From NCBI RefSeq assembly GCF_013184495.1, contig NZ_JAAOIY010000009.1, positions 1-64,000 of the forward strand: 64,000 nucleotides of DNA. Reading direction: 5' to 3'. This document shows, one piece after another, positions 44,361-53,440 of the stretch (positions within the stretch are counted from its first letter, which is position 1; the number at the start of each line of letters is the position of its first letter). Origin of the DNA: Sporosarcina jiandibaonis (GTDB lineage: Bacteria > Bacillota > Bacilli > Bacillales_A > Planococcaceae). A program made the position numbers and the translations under genes. The notes below the pieces were generated by a model that searched no databases, had not been told where the DNA came from, and worked only from the letters and a program-made list of their open reading frames with translations.

Positions 44361-45206
44361 ATGAAATATAAAGGTAGAAGAGGAAGCGCCAATGTTGAGG
44401 ACAGGCGCGGGATGGGTGGCAAGACACTCGTGGGCGGTGGAATCAGCGGGCTGATTATCGTTTTAATCATAACGTTCATGGGCGGTAATCCGGGTGAGAT
44501 TTTAAATAATTTAGGGGCAACGGGTACGGACCAAAATGTACCTTATGAACAAACGGAAGAAGAGAAGGAATTAGCGGAATTCGTATCAGTTGTATTGGCT
44601 GATACGGAGGAAGTATGGACAAATCTTTTTGCAAAAGAAGGCATGACATACAAGGAGCCGAAGCTCGTTTTATATTCGGGTAGTGTTCAATCCGCTTGTG
44701 GTGTTGCGGGTTCCGCTGTCGGTCCGTTTTATTGTCCTGGCGATCAGAAATTGTACATAGACTTGAGTTTTTATCAAGAGTTGCAGAATAAATTCCAAGC
44801 TCCTGGCGATTTCGCAATGGCTTATGTCATTGCCCATGAAGTGGGTCACCATGTTCAAACTTTGCTTGGGACAAGCGGTCAAGTTAATGAGTTGCAGCAA
44901 CGTTTAAGTAAGGAAGAATTCAACAAATATTCCGTAATGCTAGAGCTCCAAGCTGATTATTATGCCGGTGTATGGGCCCATCACGCGCAAGGCATGGATT
45001 TATTGGAGGAAGGGGATTTGGAGGAAGCATTGACAGCTGCAAGTGCAGTCGGAGATGATACAATACAAAAACGCGCCCAAGGATATGTTGTTCCCGATAG
45101 TTTCACACACGGCACATCTAAGCAACGGAAAAATTGGTTTTATAAAGGATTTGAATTCGGAACTATAGAGGATGGCAACACATTTGAAGGGACTGGGATT
45201 AGGTAA
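44361..45206 (+). CDS. ypfJ: YpfJ family neutral zinc metallopeptidase
   Basis: A 281-residue membrane-anchored protein: basic N terminus (KYKGRRGSANVEDRRGMGG), one membrane helix (about 27-45), then the metallopeptidase domain with VIAHEVGHHVQ (zinc ligands and catalytic Glu), LELQADYYAGVW (third ligand region) and two cysteines (ACGVAG and FYCPGD). Matches the YpfJ family. ATG 44361 follows TGGAGGG. Substrate unknown. Confidence 0.92.
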   Translation: MKYKGRRGSANVEDRRGMGGKTLVGGGISGLIIVLIITFMGGNPGEILNNLGATGTDQNVPYEQTEEEKELAEFVSVVLADTEEVWTNLFAKEGMTYKEPKLVLYSGSVQSACGVAGSAVGPFYCPGDQKLYIDLSFYQELQNKFQAPGDFAMAYVIAHEVGHHVQTLLGTSGQVNELQQRLSKEEFNKYSVMLELQADYYAGVWAHHAQGMDLLEEGDLEEALTAASAVGDDTIQKRAQGYVVPDSFTHGTSKQRKNWFYKGFEFGTIEDGNTFEGTGIR

Positions 45207-45225
45207 TCATTGTTTTCTTCTAACT

Positions 45226-45264
45226 GGATTGAAGACAGGTCAGCTAACGACTTGTCTTCTTATT
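45226..45264 (+). terminator. Terminator after ypfJ
   Basis: GAAGACAGGTC pairs with GACTTGTCTTC, followed by TTATTTG. Confidence 0.75.
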
Positions 45265-45437
45265 TGATTACCAAATGTTCGTGTGCATGGGTAGTATCAA
45301 CTAGTCTAAATCCCTATGCTTTAACTACTGTTTTCCGAAAATGCAGAATCTTAGTTCCTTTTTAGTTCACAAAAGCTTCTAACATCATTACAATTAATAT
45401 AAAACTATTATTAAAATAAAGAGGAGACTCTACTCTG

Positions 45438-46358
45438 ATGAATAAAATTTATTGCATACTTGCGGGACTATTACTTTTGTTAGGGGGCTGTGACAGCGTG
45501 AAGGTTACTAAAGGTGGGGAACCAGAAAATTCAGTTGAACAAGATGGATATGAAAAAGAAAACTTTGTCAGGATTCAAGATTATAAAGGCGAAGGTTTTG
45601 AACTTAGAGGCAGTCTAAAAGAAACAGGTGAAATTGCACAAAACAATCTTGAAGACATTGAAATAGCAGTTCAAGATTTTTTTAAGGAAAAATATAAAAC
45701 AGATGTGACAGTTCATAATATTGTCAGTGCTGCCGACGGGGTATCTGTGTTTGTGGAGTCGGTCGGTGAACCGCATTTCTATACTTTTGCGATTGTCCCA
45801 GTTGACGTGAAAAACAAAGAAGTAAAAACGGATAGCGTTTGGTCTCAAGAAGGCCAAGTTGAAAACGCGATACAAAGTGGCCTCTATGCGATGGCTTATG
45901 ATCAAAAGTTCCAGAAGTTAGATGAATACTTCAATAAGCTAGTAAAAGAATACCCTGTTGTTGGCAGACCCTTGGAAGTTATTGAAAATGTGAGAGCTGA
46001 TGGTTATGCGACCCCCTATTATTATATGAGTACAGTAGGGGAAACGTTTGAATCGATCCTAGAAATGTATTTGGAGAATCCGAATATTTCCAAAGAAGAT
46101 ATCATGGCATACTTCCACCACAATGAATTTGACACGAAATATGCAATAATTACTGTTTATTTATTTATGGAAGAGGCTGACGCCGAACCGGACAATGAGA
46201 TATTTTCCGCAATTGTATCCGATTTGAACGAATTAGAAGGCATTCCACGAGGCGAATATACGGTCCTTCTAAATGACAATTTAGTCGATAAGCGAAGAGG
46301 CATTGGAACGAAAGATAATACGTTGAGGACGGATAAAGATAAAATTATTAAAGAATAA
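45438..46358 (+). CDS. DUF1672 family lipoprotein
   Basis: A 306-residue lipoprotein with signal peptide MNKIYCILAGLLLLLGGC; Cys18 after LLGG is the lipidation site. The sequence VRIQDYKGEGFELRG, ending with the EYTVLLNDN region, matches the DUF1672 family of staphylococci and bacilli. ATG 45438 follows AGAGGAGAC. It is 21 bases before the lipase-like gene and shares an operon with it. Function unknown. Confidence 0.82.
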   Translation: MNKIYCILAGLLLLLGGCDSVKVTKGGEPENSVEQDGYEKENFVRIQDYKGEGFELRGSLKETGEIAQNNLEDIEIAVQDFFKEKYKTDVTVHNIVSAADGVSVFVESVGEPHFYTFAIVPVDVKNKEVKTDSVWSQEGQVENAIQSGLYAMAYDQKFQKLDEYFNKLVKEYPVVGRPLEVIENVRADGYATPYYYMSTVGETFESILEMYLENPNISKEDIMAYFHHNEFDTKYAIITVYLFMEEADAEPDNEIFSAIVSDLNELEGIPRGEYTVLLNDNLVDKRRGIGTKDNTLRTDKDKIIKE

Positions 46359-46379
46359 TGAATTAGGGGGGCGTTACGT

Positions 46380-48467
46380 ATGAGTGCTACTGCTGACATT
46401 TCCAGTGCTGCGGGTACACATGACAAGGATTTAGTTCAGTTAGCTGGATACCATGCGTATAAGTATTACGATGTGGGTCATGTAGAAATCTTAAATGGAA
46501 AATATTTCGAGGTCATAGACACCGAATATGATACTTTAACTGGGCTTGATGCGATGGCGGTGAAAAATTTGGAGACGGATGAATTGTCCGTTGTATATGT
46601 GGGCAGTGATCAACTAATAGGTGATTGGTTGAAAACAAATACCCAACTTCCAAGTTATGTAGAACCTACACAGATGAGTGCCGCAAAGAAGTATTTTAAA
46701 GATGTGCAAGATAGGTTCGGAGAAGTTTCATCCGTCACAGGAAATTCTCTAGCAGGCGCAAATGCAAATGCTGTGGGGATTGAGAACCCTAACGTTAAAG
46801 TTGTGACACTTAATCCAGCGATGCTCCCGGGTGGAATGATTGATTCAACGAAACAGTATTCCAATATAACAAACTACTACAGTAAATACGACGTGTTAAC
46901 GATATCCCAAGATACTATGAGATACAGCGACCGCATTCCGGGTAATGTATTTGTCATTAACAATGGCGTTTCTAAGTTTTCGGAGATTATAGGAAATCAT
47001 AAAGGGTATCCAGAAGCAAAATTGGACGGTGAATTTAAAATTGAAATAGGCAAAAAAGGAGAACCGGGTCATGGCTATATTCATGTAGGTGCCGATGATC
47101 ATATTGTGACGAGCATTTGGACGGGGGCGCCTCTTTACGGTGGTCAGACAACTCGAATAAAAATAAATGAAGAAATTTTGCATCAGCTTGCGGGAGGCAT
47201 AAAGTCTGAAGTGAAGGGCCGCGTGGAGATTGCTGCCGGCTATATAGAAAATTCCATTAGTATTGTGCAAGATGAAAGTGTCGAGTTCAATCGTCGCATC
47301 ACCCAACTACAGGAAATGTTTCAAATGTTGTTCGAAGATCTTGCCGGCGATCCAATTTTCAAAGGGATTACGACAACAGGTTACATCATTAAATCGTATA
47401 TTGACACACTTATAGAACTTTTAAATACTGCAGAAGAAAAATGCAGGTTTTTAAACAGCGTTCTAAATTCGAAACCGGTGGAAATAATTGAACATATCAC
47501 ATCAACCGATATTAGTGTTGAAAGCATTTTTGCACCTGCTAAAGAATACCTCTTGAATCTTAGATATGATGTTAACGAACTTGCTTCGAGTGCACAAAAT
47601 ATTATCCGTAACGAGATACCCGATATATTTAAAAGTAAAAAACATGATTTTGTAGATGCGATAGTAGGCGAACTCGATGCGCATTATATGATTATCCAAG
47701 ATAATAAAGTGAAAGTAGATAGCCAATTAACCATGTACGGGGAACAAATTAGTACCATCGCGGATGTCTTTAGTTTTGTTGATCAAAATTCCGCAAGATA
47801 TATAGAGAAAAAGTCAAGTTCGATAGAAATTCTAAAGAATAGTCAACAGAAGGTGATGGTATCGCTTAAGGATTCGCCTTACCTAGAAAATCGAATGAAG
47901 CTAAAAGAATTACATGTGGATTTCGTACATTCAATGCTAAAAAATAAATCAATGACAATTTTAATGCCAATTCTTGTTGTTATTCGAGGTGCGCTCAGAG
48001 CAATTGAAGGGCTTTTGGAGTCGGCAATTTTTGCGATTAAAGCTGCTACAAATATAGCTATCTATGGAAATCCAGTAAGTTTGTTTTGGAGCATATTTAC
48101 TGATTATGACGAAAAAGTAAAAGATGCTGCTAAAGAAGCGAGAAAGCCGATTGAAGAGATGGAATCTATAATTGAAGGGCTTAGAATAGCAATGGATCGA
48201 TTAATGATAGGTCTTCCAGAAATGTTGAATAACTTTAAATCCTATATTGACACGGCAATTTTCCTGCCTAGCAAATATTCAAATATACGCCTCTATAATA
48301 TCGCGTCTTCGTCAATTTTTGATGAAATGGATTTACTGTTTAACGATATCACGCAACAATTAAGTAGTGAAAAAGGAAAGGCAATAGACGCAGCTCTAGA
48401 AATATCTAAAAGTGTATCGACGAATATCCGAATATTGAAAGAACAAATTGATAGGGGAACAATATAA
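46380..48467 (+). CDS. Large lipase-like protein (SA1320-type)
   Basis: A 695-residue protein. The first 210 residues read like an alpha/beta-hydrolase lipase: DAMAVKNLETDELSVVYVGS, then VTGNSLAGANANAVG in place of the usual GHSLGGA nucleophile elbow, then VKVVTLNPA. The Ser is kept but the Gly after it is Ala. The rest (about 270-695) is a long helical region without membrane segments, except a hydrophobic stretch near 535-560. It resembles the staphylococcal SA1320 proteins that accompany DUF1672 lipoproteins, as here. No signal peptide. ATG 46380 follows TTAGGGGGG. Confidence 0.7.
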   Translation: MSATADISSAAGTHDKDLVQLAGYHAYKYYDVGHVEILNGKYFEVIDTEYDTLTGLDAMAVKNLETDELSVVYVGSDQLIGDWLKTNTQLPSYVEPTQMSAAKKYFKDVQDRFGEVSSVTGNSLAGANANAVGIENPNVKVVTLNPAMLPGGMIDSTKQYSNITNYYSKYDVLTISQDTMRYSDRIPGNVFVINNGVSKFSEIIGNHKGYPEAKLDGEFKIEIGKKGEPGHGYIHVGADDHIVTSIWTGAPLYGGQTTRIKINEEILHQLAGGIKSEVKGRVEIAAGYIENSISIVQDESVEFNRRITQLQEMFQMLFEDLAGDPIFKGITTTGYIIKSYIDTLIELLNTAEEKCRFLNSVLNSKPVEIIEHITSTDISVESIFAPAKEYLLNLRYDVNELASSAQNIIRNEIPDIFKSKKHDFVDAIVGELDAHYMIIQDNKVKVDSQLTMYGEQISTIADVFSFVDQNSARYIEKKSSSIEILKNSQQKVMVSLKDSPYLENRMKLKELHVDFVHSMLKNKSMTILMPILVVIRGALRAIEGLLESAIFAIKAATNIAIYGNPVSLFWSIFTDYDEKVKDAAKEARKPIEEMESIIEGLRIAMDRLMIGLPEMLNNFKSYIDTAIFLPSKYSNIRLYNIASSSIFDEMDLLFNDITQQLSSEKGKAIDAALEISKSVSTNIRILKEQIDRGTI

Positions 48468-48478
48468 CTTGAAACTGA

Positions 48479-48514
48479 TAAGGAACCAAGCACTCGCAGG
48501 TTCCTTAATTTTGT
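48479..48514. terminator. Terminator between the lipase-like and M50-like genes
   Basis: AAGGAACC pairs with GGTTCCTT around an 11-base loop, with A/T tracts outside. It serves the two convergent genes. Confidence 0.85.
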
Positions 48515-48520
48515 CTTCAT

Positions 48521-49162
48521 TTACTTCTTCAGTTCCTCGTCTTTCACTCTTTCCAATTCTTCTATTTCATCAATGAATTCCTGCTCTTTCAATCTTTTTT
48601 CTCTTTCAAGTTCTTTTATTTCTTCCATATCGGCTTGGTATTGTTCTTCTACTTCCGTTGTTGAAGGAATAAAGGGTTCGTTATTATAATCCGTTCGTTT
48701 TCCATAACGTATCATTTCGTAAATAATCATTCCATTATTGGGTTTTCCATTTACAGTGAACATCGGAACGATGTCGAAAAGAACGAAATAGAACGCATAA
48801 AAAATAAAACGATCAAAAAAAGTTTTATAGTCTTGAAGATAACCGTTGGCTAGCAAGGCGTTAAGAGCTAATGCCAGAGATAGATTAATTAAAATCGGTC
48901 CTGCATAAATCGCTATATAAGCAAGTTTGCTTTTGTTTTTCAACTCGTCGAAAGAAAACCAGCTATACAGATGATAATGTTTTCTTATATCAAACATCCA
49001 TTTCTTATAGATGCGCGGACCAGAACCAATGGTCAATCTGGGATTTTTAACGCCAAAAAGTCCGCTGATTACAAAATAACCAGCTTCCCTTAAAAATGTA
49101 ACGACAGGTAGAATAATAAATGCTGAAATGATTAACGAGATTAAATCAGAAAATCCAAACAT
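48521..49162 (-). CDS. M50-like membrane protein lacking the protease motif
   Basis: A 213-residue protein with four hydrophobic segments in the first 145 residues. FLREAGYFVISGLFGVKNPR with TIGSGPRIY lines up with HELGHFLAAKLFGVK and the SIGFGPRL of site-2 proteases, but HExxH has become REAGY. The later NGKPNNGMIIYE replaces the usual DG motif with NG. The C terminus (about 165-213) is a Glu/Lys coiled coil. It is probably not a protease and may be a binding partner of the lipase-like protein encoded convergently. ATG 49162 follows GGAAGGAG. Confidence 0.6.
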   Translation of the reverse strand: MFGFSDLISLIISAFIILPVVTFLREAGYFVISGLFGVKNPRLTIGSGPRIYKKWMFDIRKHYHLYSWFSFDELKNKSKLAYIAIYAGPILINLSLALALNALLANGYLQDYKTFFDRFIFYAFYFVLFDIVPMFTVNGKPNNGMIIYEMIRYGKRTDYNNEPFIPSTTEVEEQYQADMEEIKELEREKRLKEQEFIDEIEELERVKDEELKK

Positions 49163-49328
49163 ATTTATCTCCTTCCAAGCAAAAACCTGCTAATTTTGAA
49201 ATACCCTCAGGAGAATGAATCGAATCATCTTACGGCAATGTGATTTTTTACAATTGTATAATGAATTCATGTAAGCTTAAATTAAGCAATCAACAAAAAA
49301 TACATAGTTATGCAAATAAGAGGAAACA

Positions 49329-49612
49329 ATGAAACCATTTCGCGCTTATACCTGGAGATGGAATAGGTCCCGAAGTTGTTGCAGAGGGCACAAAAGTTTT
49401 AAAGGCAATCGAACAGCTCGATTCAACAATCGCTTTCGCGTTCACCGAATTTCCGTGGGGTTGTGAATATTATTTAGCAAACGGAAAAATGATGGCCGAT
49501 AATGGCATTGAATAATTGAAATCATTTGATGCGATTTTTCTTGGGGCTGATGACCAAGAACAGGAGGAATGGGCCTTGCGACCGTTATTGAGTTATTAAA
49601 ATCCAAGGAGTA
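49329..49612 (+). pseudogene. Isocitrate/isopropylmalate/tartrate dehydrogenase family remnant
   Basis: From 49348 one frame reads IPGDGIGPEVVAEGTKVLKA, then FTEFPWGCEYYLANGKMMAD and NGIE followed by TAA, then KSFDAIFLGA: the N-terminal third of the beta-decarboxylating dehydrogenase family, closest in feel to tartrate dehydrogenase. The ATG at 49329 is out of frame with it, the internal stop lies at 49513-49515, and the sequence then jumps to a short GGMGLATVIELLKSKE tail. It is a broken, mostly deleted gene. Confidence 0.8.
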
Positions 49613-49660
49613 AATCTAAATAGAAGTCTTTCAATCGTTCCCTGAAAGACTTCTTTTTGT

Positions 49661-51478
49661 TTAGTTCAACAAATCCTTTAGCTGATTTAGAACGACTTCA
49701 AATTTTTGATCCTCTCCTATCTGACGAAAACTCTTGAAAGGATCGCCATTGACTTTAATTCGCTCCAAAACGGTCGACATTGGAAATAAAGCGGGTCGTA
49801 ACTCGTCAGTCACTTCATCCCAGTATAAGGGGGTGGCGATAAGTCCCTGCTCGTTGCCTCGGGGGGAATACGGTGCGATTATTGTTTTTCCTTCAGCATG
49901 TTGAACATAATCCAAGTACAACTTGTTATTCCGGTTTTTCTTTAACCGTTCGATTGTAAACCACTCCGGTTCTTGTTCACATAAAAAACGACAGACAAAT
50001 TCCGTGAATATTCGCGTTTCCTCATAAGTAAATGCGTCTATTGGCAATGGAATGTACAGTTGCAGTCCTTTGCCGCCGGATGTTTTTACGAATGAATGTA
50101 AATTGAACTGATCGAATATTGCTTTCATCTTCAGTGCCGCCTTGATCGCCAATGAAAATGCATCTACCGAAGGAGGATCTAAGTCAAATACAATTTCGGT
50201 TGGATAATGTGTTTTTATCGTTTGAAATGGGACGTGAAACTCTAGCGCTAGCTGGTTTCCTAACCATAGCAAGGATTGAAGATCATTGCAGACAATATAA
50301 CGGATATCATCATTCTGTTTAGTAGTGATGAAATCAGGCGTGTAGTCTGGTGCATTTTTCTGATAAAAACTTTCTCCCGGTACACCATGCGGAAAACGAA
50401 TCGCGGTCAAAAGACGGTCATTCAGAAAAGGGAGAAGATATGGAGCTATCTGCTGCAAATAAAAAATATAGTCATCTTTTTCAATGTCGATAGCTGGCCA
50501 AACAGGTTTATCGGGATGGGTTATTTGAATAGACGGCGGTATAGGATGGAGTTGCCGCTGCATTTTATTCCAGCTCACATCTTCCGGTGCCATATCAAAA
50601 TTGAATTCATGAAATCGAGGCTCTCTCAGCTTTTTTCCATCAAAATCGATGCAGGCGACATTAACGCAAATAGACGGGGACAATTCCCAAATATCCTGAT
50701 TAAACTTAGTACCTTTTGTTTGAATAAAGTCGACTAAAATATTTCTTTCTTCATCCGTGAAGCCGTGACGAAATACAGTAATCTCCACCAAGCTTTCCGC
50801 GATGTATACAGAACCGTGAAAAAAGCCGTTTTCTTGATTATATTTCGTCAAAACAACAGTCACGTATCTCCAGTTTTTAATCTTTAGCCATTGATTCGTC
50901 CGCTGTCCACTCAGCCAATCACTTGTTTTTCTTTTCGCAACGACACCTTCCGAGTTGTTTACTTGTGCTATATTCCACACTTTATCGGCATTATCGTATA
51001 CATCGATGACTTGGATGGGCTCTTTCGCCGACACAAGAGTCGACTGGAATATTTTGCGTAGTTCCGCTTTACGGCGTGACAAAGGTAAATTCGTCAAATC
51101 CTTTCCCTTAATTCGAAGGAGATCGAACATGATATAACTACAAGGATAATTTTCGACATGTTTTGAAATGACATTTTCATTTCGCATTCTTCCGCGTGAT
51201 TGAACGATTGAAAAATCACTTTTAAACTCATTGACTAAATGTACTAATTCACCATCTGCAGTTATCGGAAGAAAAGGAGCGACTTGTTCATAAATGGAAG
51301 TGTAAAAATGAATAATTTCGGGAAAGAGATGAGTAAGGTCGTTGCCATTTCTACTAACGAAAGTTGGTGATTTTTCATCCCAAACTAAAATACAACGAAA
51401 ACCGTCGTATTTCACTTCATAAATCCAATCATTGCCGACTGGAATCTCATTTGCTGATGTCAAAAGCATCGGTTTCAT
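49661..51478 (-). CDS. ligD: ATP-dependent DNA ligase LigD (ligase-polymerase)
   Basis: The two-domain end-joining ligase of Bacillus type, 605 residues. The N-terminal ligase domain starts MKPMLLTSANEIPVGNDWIY with the nucleotidyl-lysine motif EVKYDGFR (Lys24), then DGELV and EGVVAKRK. From about residue 310 to the end is the polymerase/primase domain (ITHPDKPVWP, EIVFDLDPPS with catalytic Asp, VKTSGGKGLQLYIPL, YLDYVQHAEGKTIIAPYS). The nuclease (phosphoesterase) domain of other LigDs is absent, as usual in Bacilli. It is divergent from ku. Confidence 0.96.
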   Translation of the reverse strand: MKPMLLTSANEIPVGNDWIYEVKYDGFRCILVWDEKSPTFVSRNGNDLTHLFPEIIHFYTSIYEQVAPFLPITADGELVHLVNEFKSDFSIVQSRGRMRNENVISKHVENYPCSYIMFDLLRIKGKDLTNLPLSRRKAELRKIFQSTLVSAKEPIQVIDVYDNADKVWNIAQVNNSEGVVAKRKTSDWLSGQRTNQWLKIKNWRYVTVVLTKYNQENGFFHGSVYIAESLVEITVFRHGFTDEERNILVDFIQTKGTKFNQDIWELSPSICVNVACIDFDGKKLREPRFHEFNFDMAPEDVSWNKMQRQLHPIPPSIQITHPDKPVWPAIDIEKDDYIFYLQQIAPYLLPFLNDRLLTAIRFPHGVPGESFYQKNAPDYTPDFITTKQNDDIRYIVCNDLQSLLWLGNQLALEFHVPFQTIKTHYPTEIVFDLDPPSVDAFSLAIKAALKMKAIFDQFNLHSFVKTSGGKGLQLYIPLPIDAFTYEETRIFTEFVCRFLCEQEPEWFTIERLKKNRNNKLYLDYVQHAEGKTIIAPYSPRGNEQGLIATPLYWDEVTDELRPALFPMSTVLERIKVNGDPFKSFRQIGEDQKFEVVLNQLKDLLN

Positions 51479-51512
51479 AGTTCTGAACCTCTTCCGCGTT
51501 TTTCTTAGGATT

Positions 51513-51547
51513 TGATTAAATTTATTTCTTATACATAAATTTAATCA
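51513..51547. promoter_or_regulatory. Perfect 13-bp inverted repeat between ligD and ku
   Basis: TGATTAAATTTAT (51513-51525) and ATAAATTTAATCA (51535-51547) are exact inverse complements with a nine-base spacer. It sits between the two divergent starts, 35 bases from ligD and 39 from ku, so one protein dimer or a pair of mirror promoters could control both genes. No binder is known to me. Confidence 0.65.
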
Positions 51548-51585
51548 GTGCACACATAATAAGCCAAAAAGCGGGTGAGCAGCAA

Positions 51586-52413
51586 ATGCATACAGTTTGG
51601 AAAGGCAGTATCAGTTTTGGATTGGTGAATATCCCTGTGAAGCTTCATGCAGCGACCGAAAATAAAGATATTAAACTCCGCCAATTGCACAAAGAATGCA
51701 ATACGCCAGTGAATTATCAAAAGGTTTGTCCGATATGCGATAAAGAAGTTAAAAGTGAGGAAATTGTCAAAGCGTATGAGTACACGAAAAATAAATTCGT
51801 CGTTCTAGATCAAGAAGAATTGGAACAACTGAAAAAAGAGAATGAAGACAAAGCTGTAGAGATAATCGAATTCGTCAAGTTAGAAGAAATCGATCCAATT
51901 TACTTTGAACGCAGTTATTTCATGGCCCCGGATAGCGGTGGGGGTAAGGCTTATGCATTGTTGCGAAAAGCGCTCGGTGATTCTGGAAAAATCGGGGTAG
52001 CCAAAATTGTCATTCGCTCCAAGGAACAACTGGCTGTCGTTCGTGTTTATGGCGACACATTGTTGATGGAAACGATTCATTTTCCGGATGAAGTGCGAAA
52101 TGTGCAAGATGTTCCGAACATCCCAAGTGCTGAATCAGTCATCCAGAAAGAATTGGATACGGCGCTCATGTTGGTTGAACAATTGACGACAAAATTTGAT
52201 GCTGCCAAATATACCGATGATTACCGATCAGCCTTAATGGATTTGATTGAACATAAGAAATCGGGTGAAACTGTAACCCCTAGCGAGAAAGGGCCGGACA
52301 TGCCATCGAATGTCATGGATTTGATGACTGCACTTCAAGCCTCGCTAGATAAAACAAAAAAGAAACCGGCAACGCGAAAGAAGACAACGAAAACAGCGAA
52401 GAAAAATGCATGA
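51586..52413 (+). CDS. ku: Non-homologous end-joining protein Ku
   Basis: Bacterial Ku homodimer subunit that binds DNA ends and recruits LigD. The 275-residue protein shows MHTVWKGSISFGLVNIPVKL, LHKECNTPVNYQKVCPICDK and YFMAPDSGGGKAYALLRKAL, plus a Lys-rich C-terminal tail (KKKPATRKKTTKTAKKNA). ATG 51586 follows AAGCGGGTGAG. It is followed 19 bases later by a small gene. Confidence 0.97.
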   Translation: MHTVWKGSISFGLVNIPVKLHAATENKDIKLRQLHKECNTPVNYQKVCPICDKEVKSEEIVKAYEYTKNKFVVLDQEELEQLKKENEDKAVEIIEFVKLEEIDPIYFERSYFMAPDSGGGKAYALLRKALGDSGKIGVAKIVIRSKEQLAVVRVYGDTLLMETIHFPDEVRNVQDVPNIPSAESVIQKELDTALMLVEQLTTKFDAAKYTDDYRSALMDLIEHKKSGETVTPSEKGPDMPSNVMDLMTALQASLDKTKKKPATRKKTTKTAKKNA

Positions 52414-52432
52414 TATATAGGAGGAAAAAAGG

Positions 52433-52636
52433 ATGATTGAAAATTTCCAACTAGAAGAACCTTTATTTGAAGGACGGATTCATGAATGCCAACAGTTTAC
52501 ACTGACATTCAATGGTGAGGAATTCAAAGGCGTTTATAAGGATGACGAAATTAATTGGTATCATCCGCAACCTACTGTAGAAAACGATAATCGGATAGAG
52601 ATTGAAATCGAAGTGTATAGCTTGCTGAAACAATGA
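52433..52636 (+). CDS. Small hypothetical protein (YheE/DUF5342-like)
   Basis: A 67-residue protein: FQLEEPLFEGRIHECQQFTL, NGEEFKGVYKDDEINWYHPQ. The short beta-rich pattern with GxYxxxxIxWxxP resembles YheE/DUF5342 of Bacillus. ATG 52433 follows AGGAGGAAAAA. It lies directly after ku and before a terminator, so it is probably co-transcribed. Function unknown. Confidence 0.65.
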   Translation: MIENFQLEEPLFEGRIHECQQFTLTFNGEEFKGVYKDDEINWYHPQPTVENDNRIEIEIEVYSLLKQ

Positions 52637-52637
52637 C

Positions 52638-52677
52638 AAAAAGGCTTTTCGTTATTTTCTAACGAAAAGCCTTTTTT
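52638..52677 (+). terminator. Terminator of the ku operon
   Basis: AAAAAGGCTTTTCGTTA pairs with TAACGAAAAGCCTTTTTT over 17 bases. Confidence 0.95.
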
Positions 52678-52737
52678 AGGTAGTATTCTTAGAATGTATG
52701 TAGAATACTCTTATAGTAAATAAAAAGGGGATGCAAT

Positions 52738-53295
52738 GTGAGAACTGAAAAAGAGAAAATGTTGAATGGCGAAATGTATAACCCCGATGACAAAGAGCTG
52801 AGAAAAGATCGCCGAAATGCACGAAGACTTACATGGATATTTAATCAAACGTTCGAAACAGAAGAAGAAAAAAGAATAAATTTACTGAAAGAGTTGTTTG
52901 GTTCAACGGGAGAAAGTATACATATCGAGCCGGTTTTACGATGTGATTACGGTTATAACATCCATGTTGGCGAGAACTTTTTCGCAAACTTTGACTGTAC
53001 TTTTTTAGATGTATGCGATATTCGAATAGGGGATAATTGCTTTATCGCGCCGGGTGTACATATTTATACAGCCACACATCCAATAGACCCATTAGAAAGA
53101 ATTGGGGGAACCGAATACGGGAAACCGGTAAGTATTGGCGATAATGTATGGATCGGCGGCCGAGCCATCATTAATCCCGGTGTTCGAATAGGAAATAACG
53201 TCGTCATTGCTTCGGGTGCCGTTGTAACAAAAGATGTACCGAATAATGTGGTGATTGGCGGAAATCCTGCACGGATAATTAAGACAGTCGAATAG
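52738..53295 (+). CDS. maa: Maltose O-acetyltransferase-like sugar acetyltransferase
   Basis: A left-handed beta-helix acetyltransferase of 185 residues that uses acetyl-CoA to acetylate sugars. The N-terminal helical region ([20 protein letters not shown]) is the Maa/LacA domain, followed by hexapeptide repeats ([11 protein letters not shown] with the catalytic His, [27 protein letters not shown]). GTG 52738 follows AAAAGGGGATG. Single gene. Confidence 0.92.
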   Translation: MRTEKEKMLNGEMYNPDDKELRKDRRNARRLTWIFNQTFETEEEKRINLLKELFGSTGESIHIEPVLRCDYGYNIHVGENFFANFDCTFLDVCDIRIGDNCFIAPGVHIYTATHPIDPLERIGGTEYGKPVSIGDNVWIGGRAIINPGVRIGNNVVIASGAVVTKDVPNNVVIGGNPARIIKTVE

Positions 53296-53440
53296 GAAAG
53301 ATTCTAATCGGCCAAATGGATTATTTGCTGAGAAACTCTTCCGCGTATAATTCATTTTTTATTCACAAATCAAAAAGTAAGTAAGATTATAGTGAATTTG
53401 GTATGATTTTATGTGAAAGAGTAGAAAGGGAGTTGCTAAA

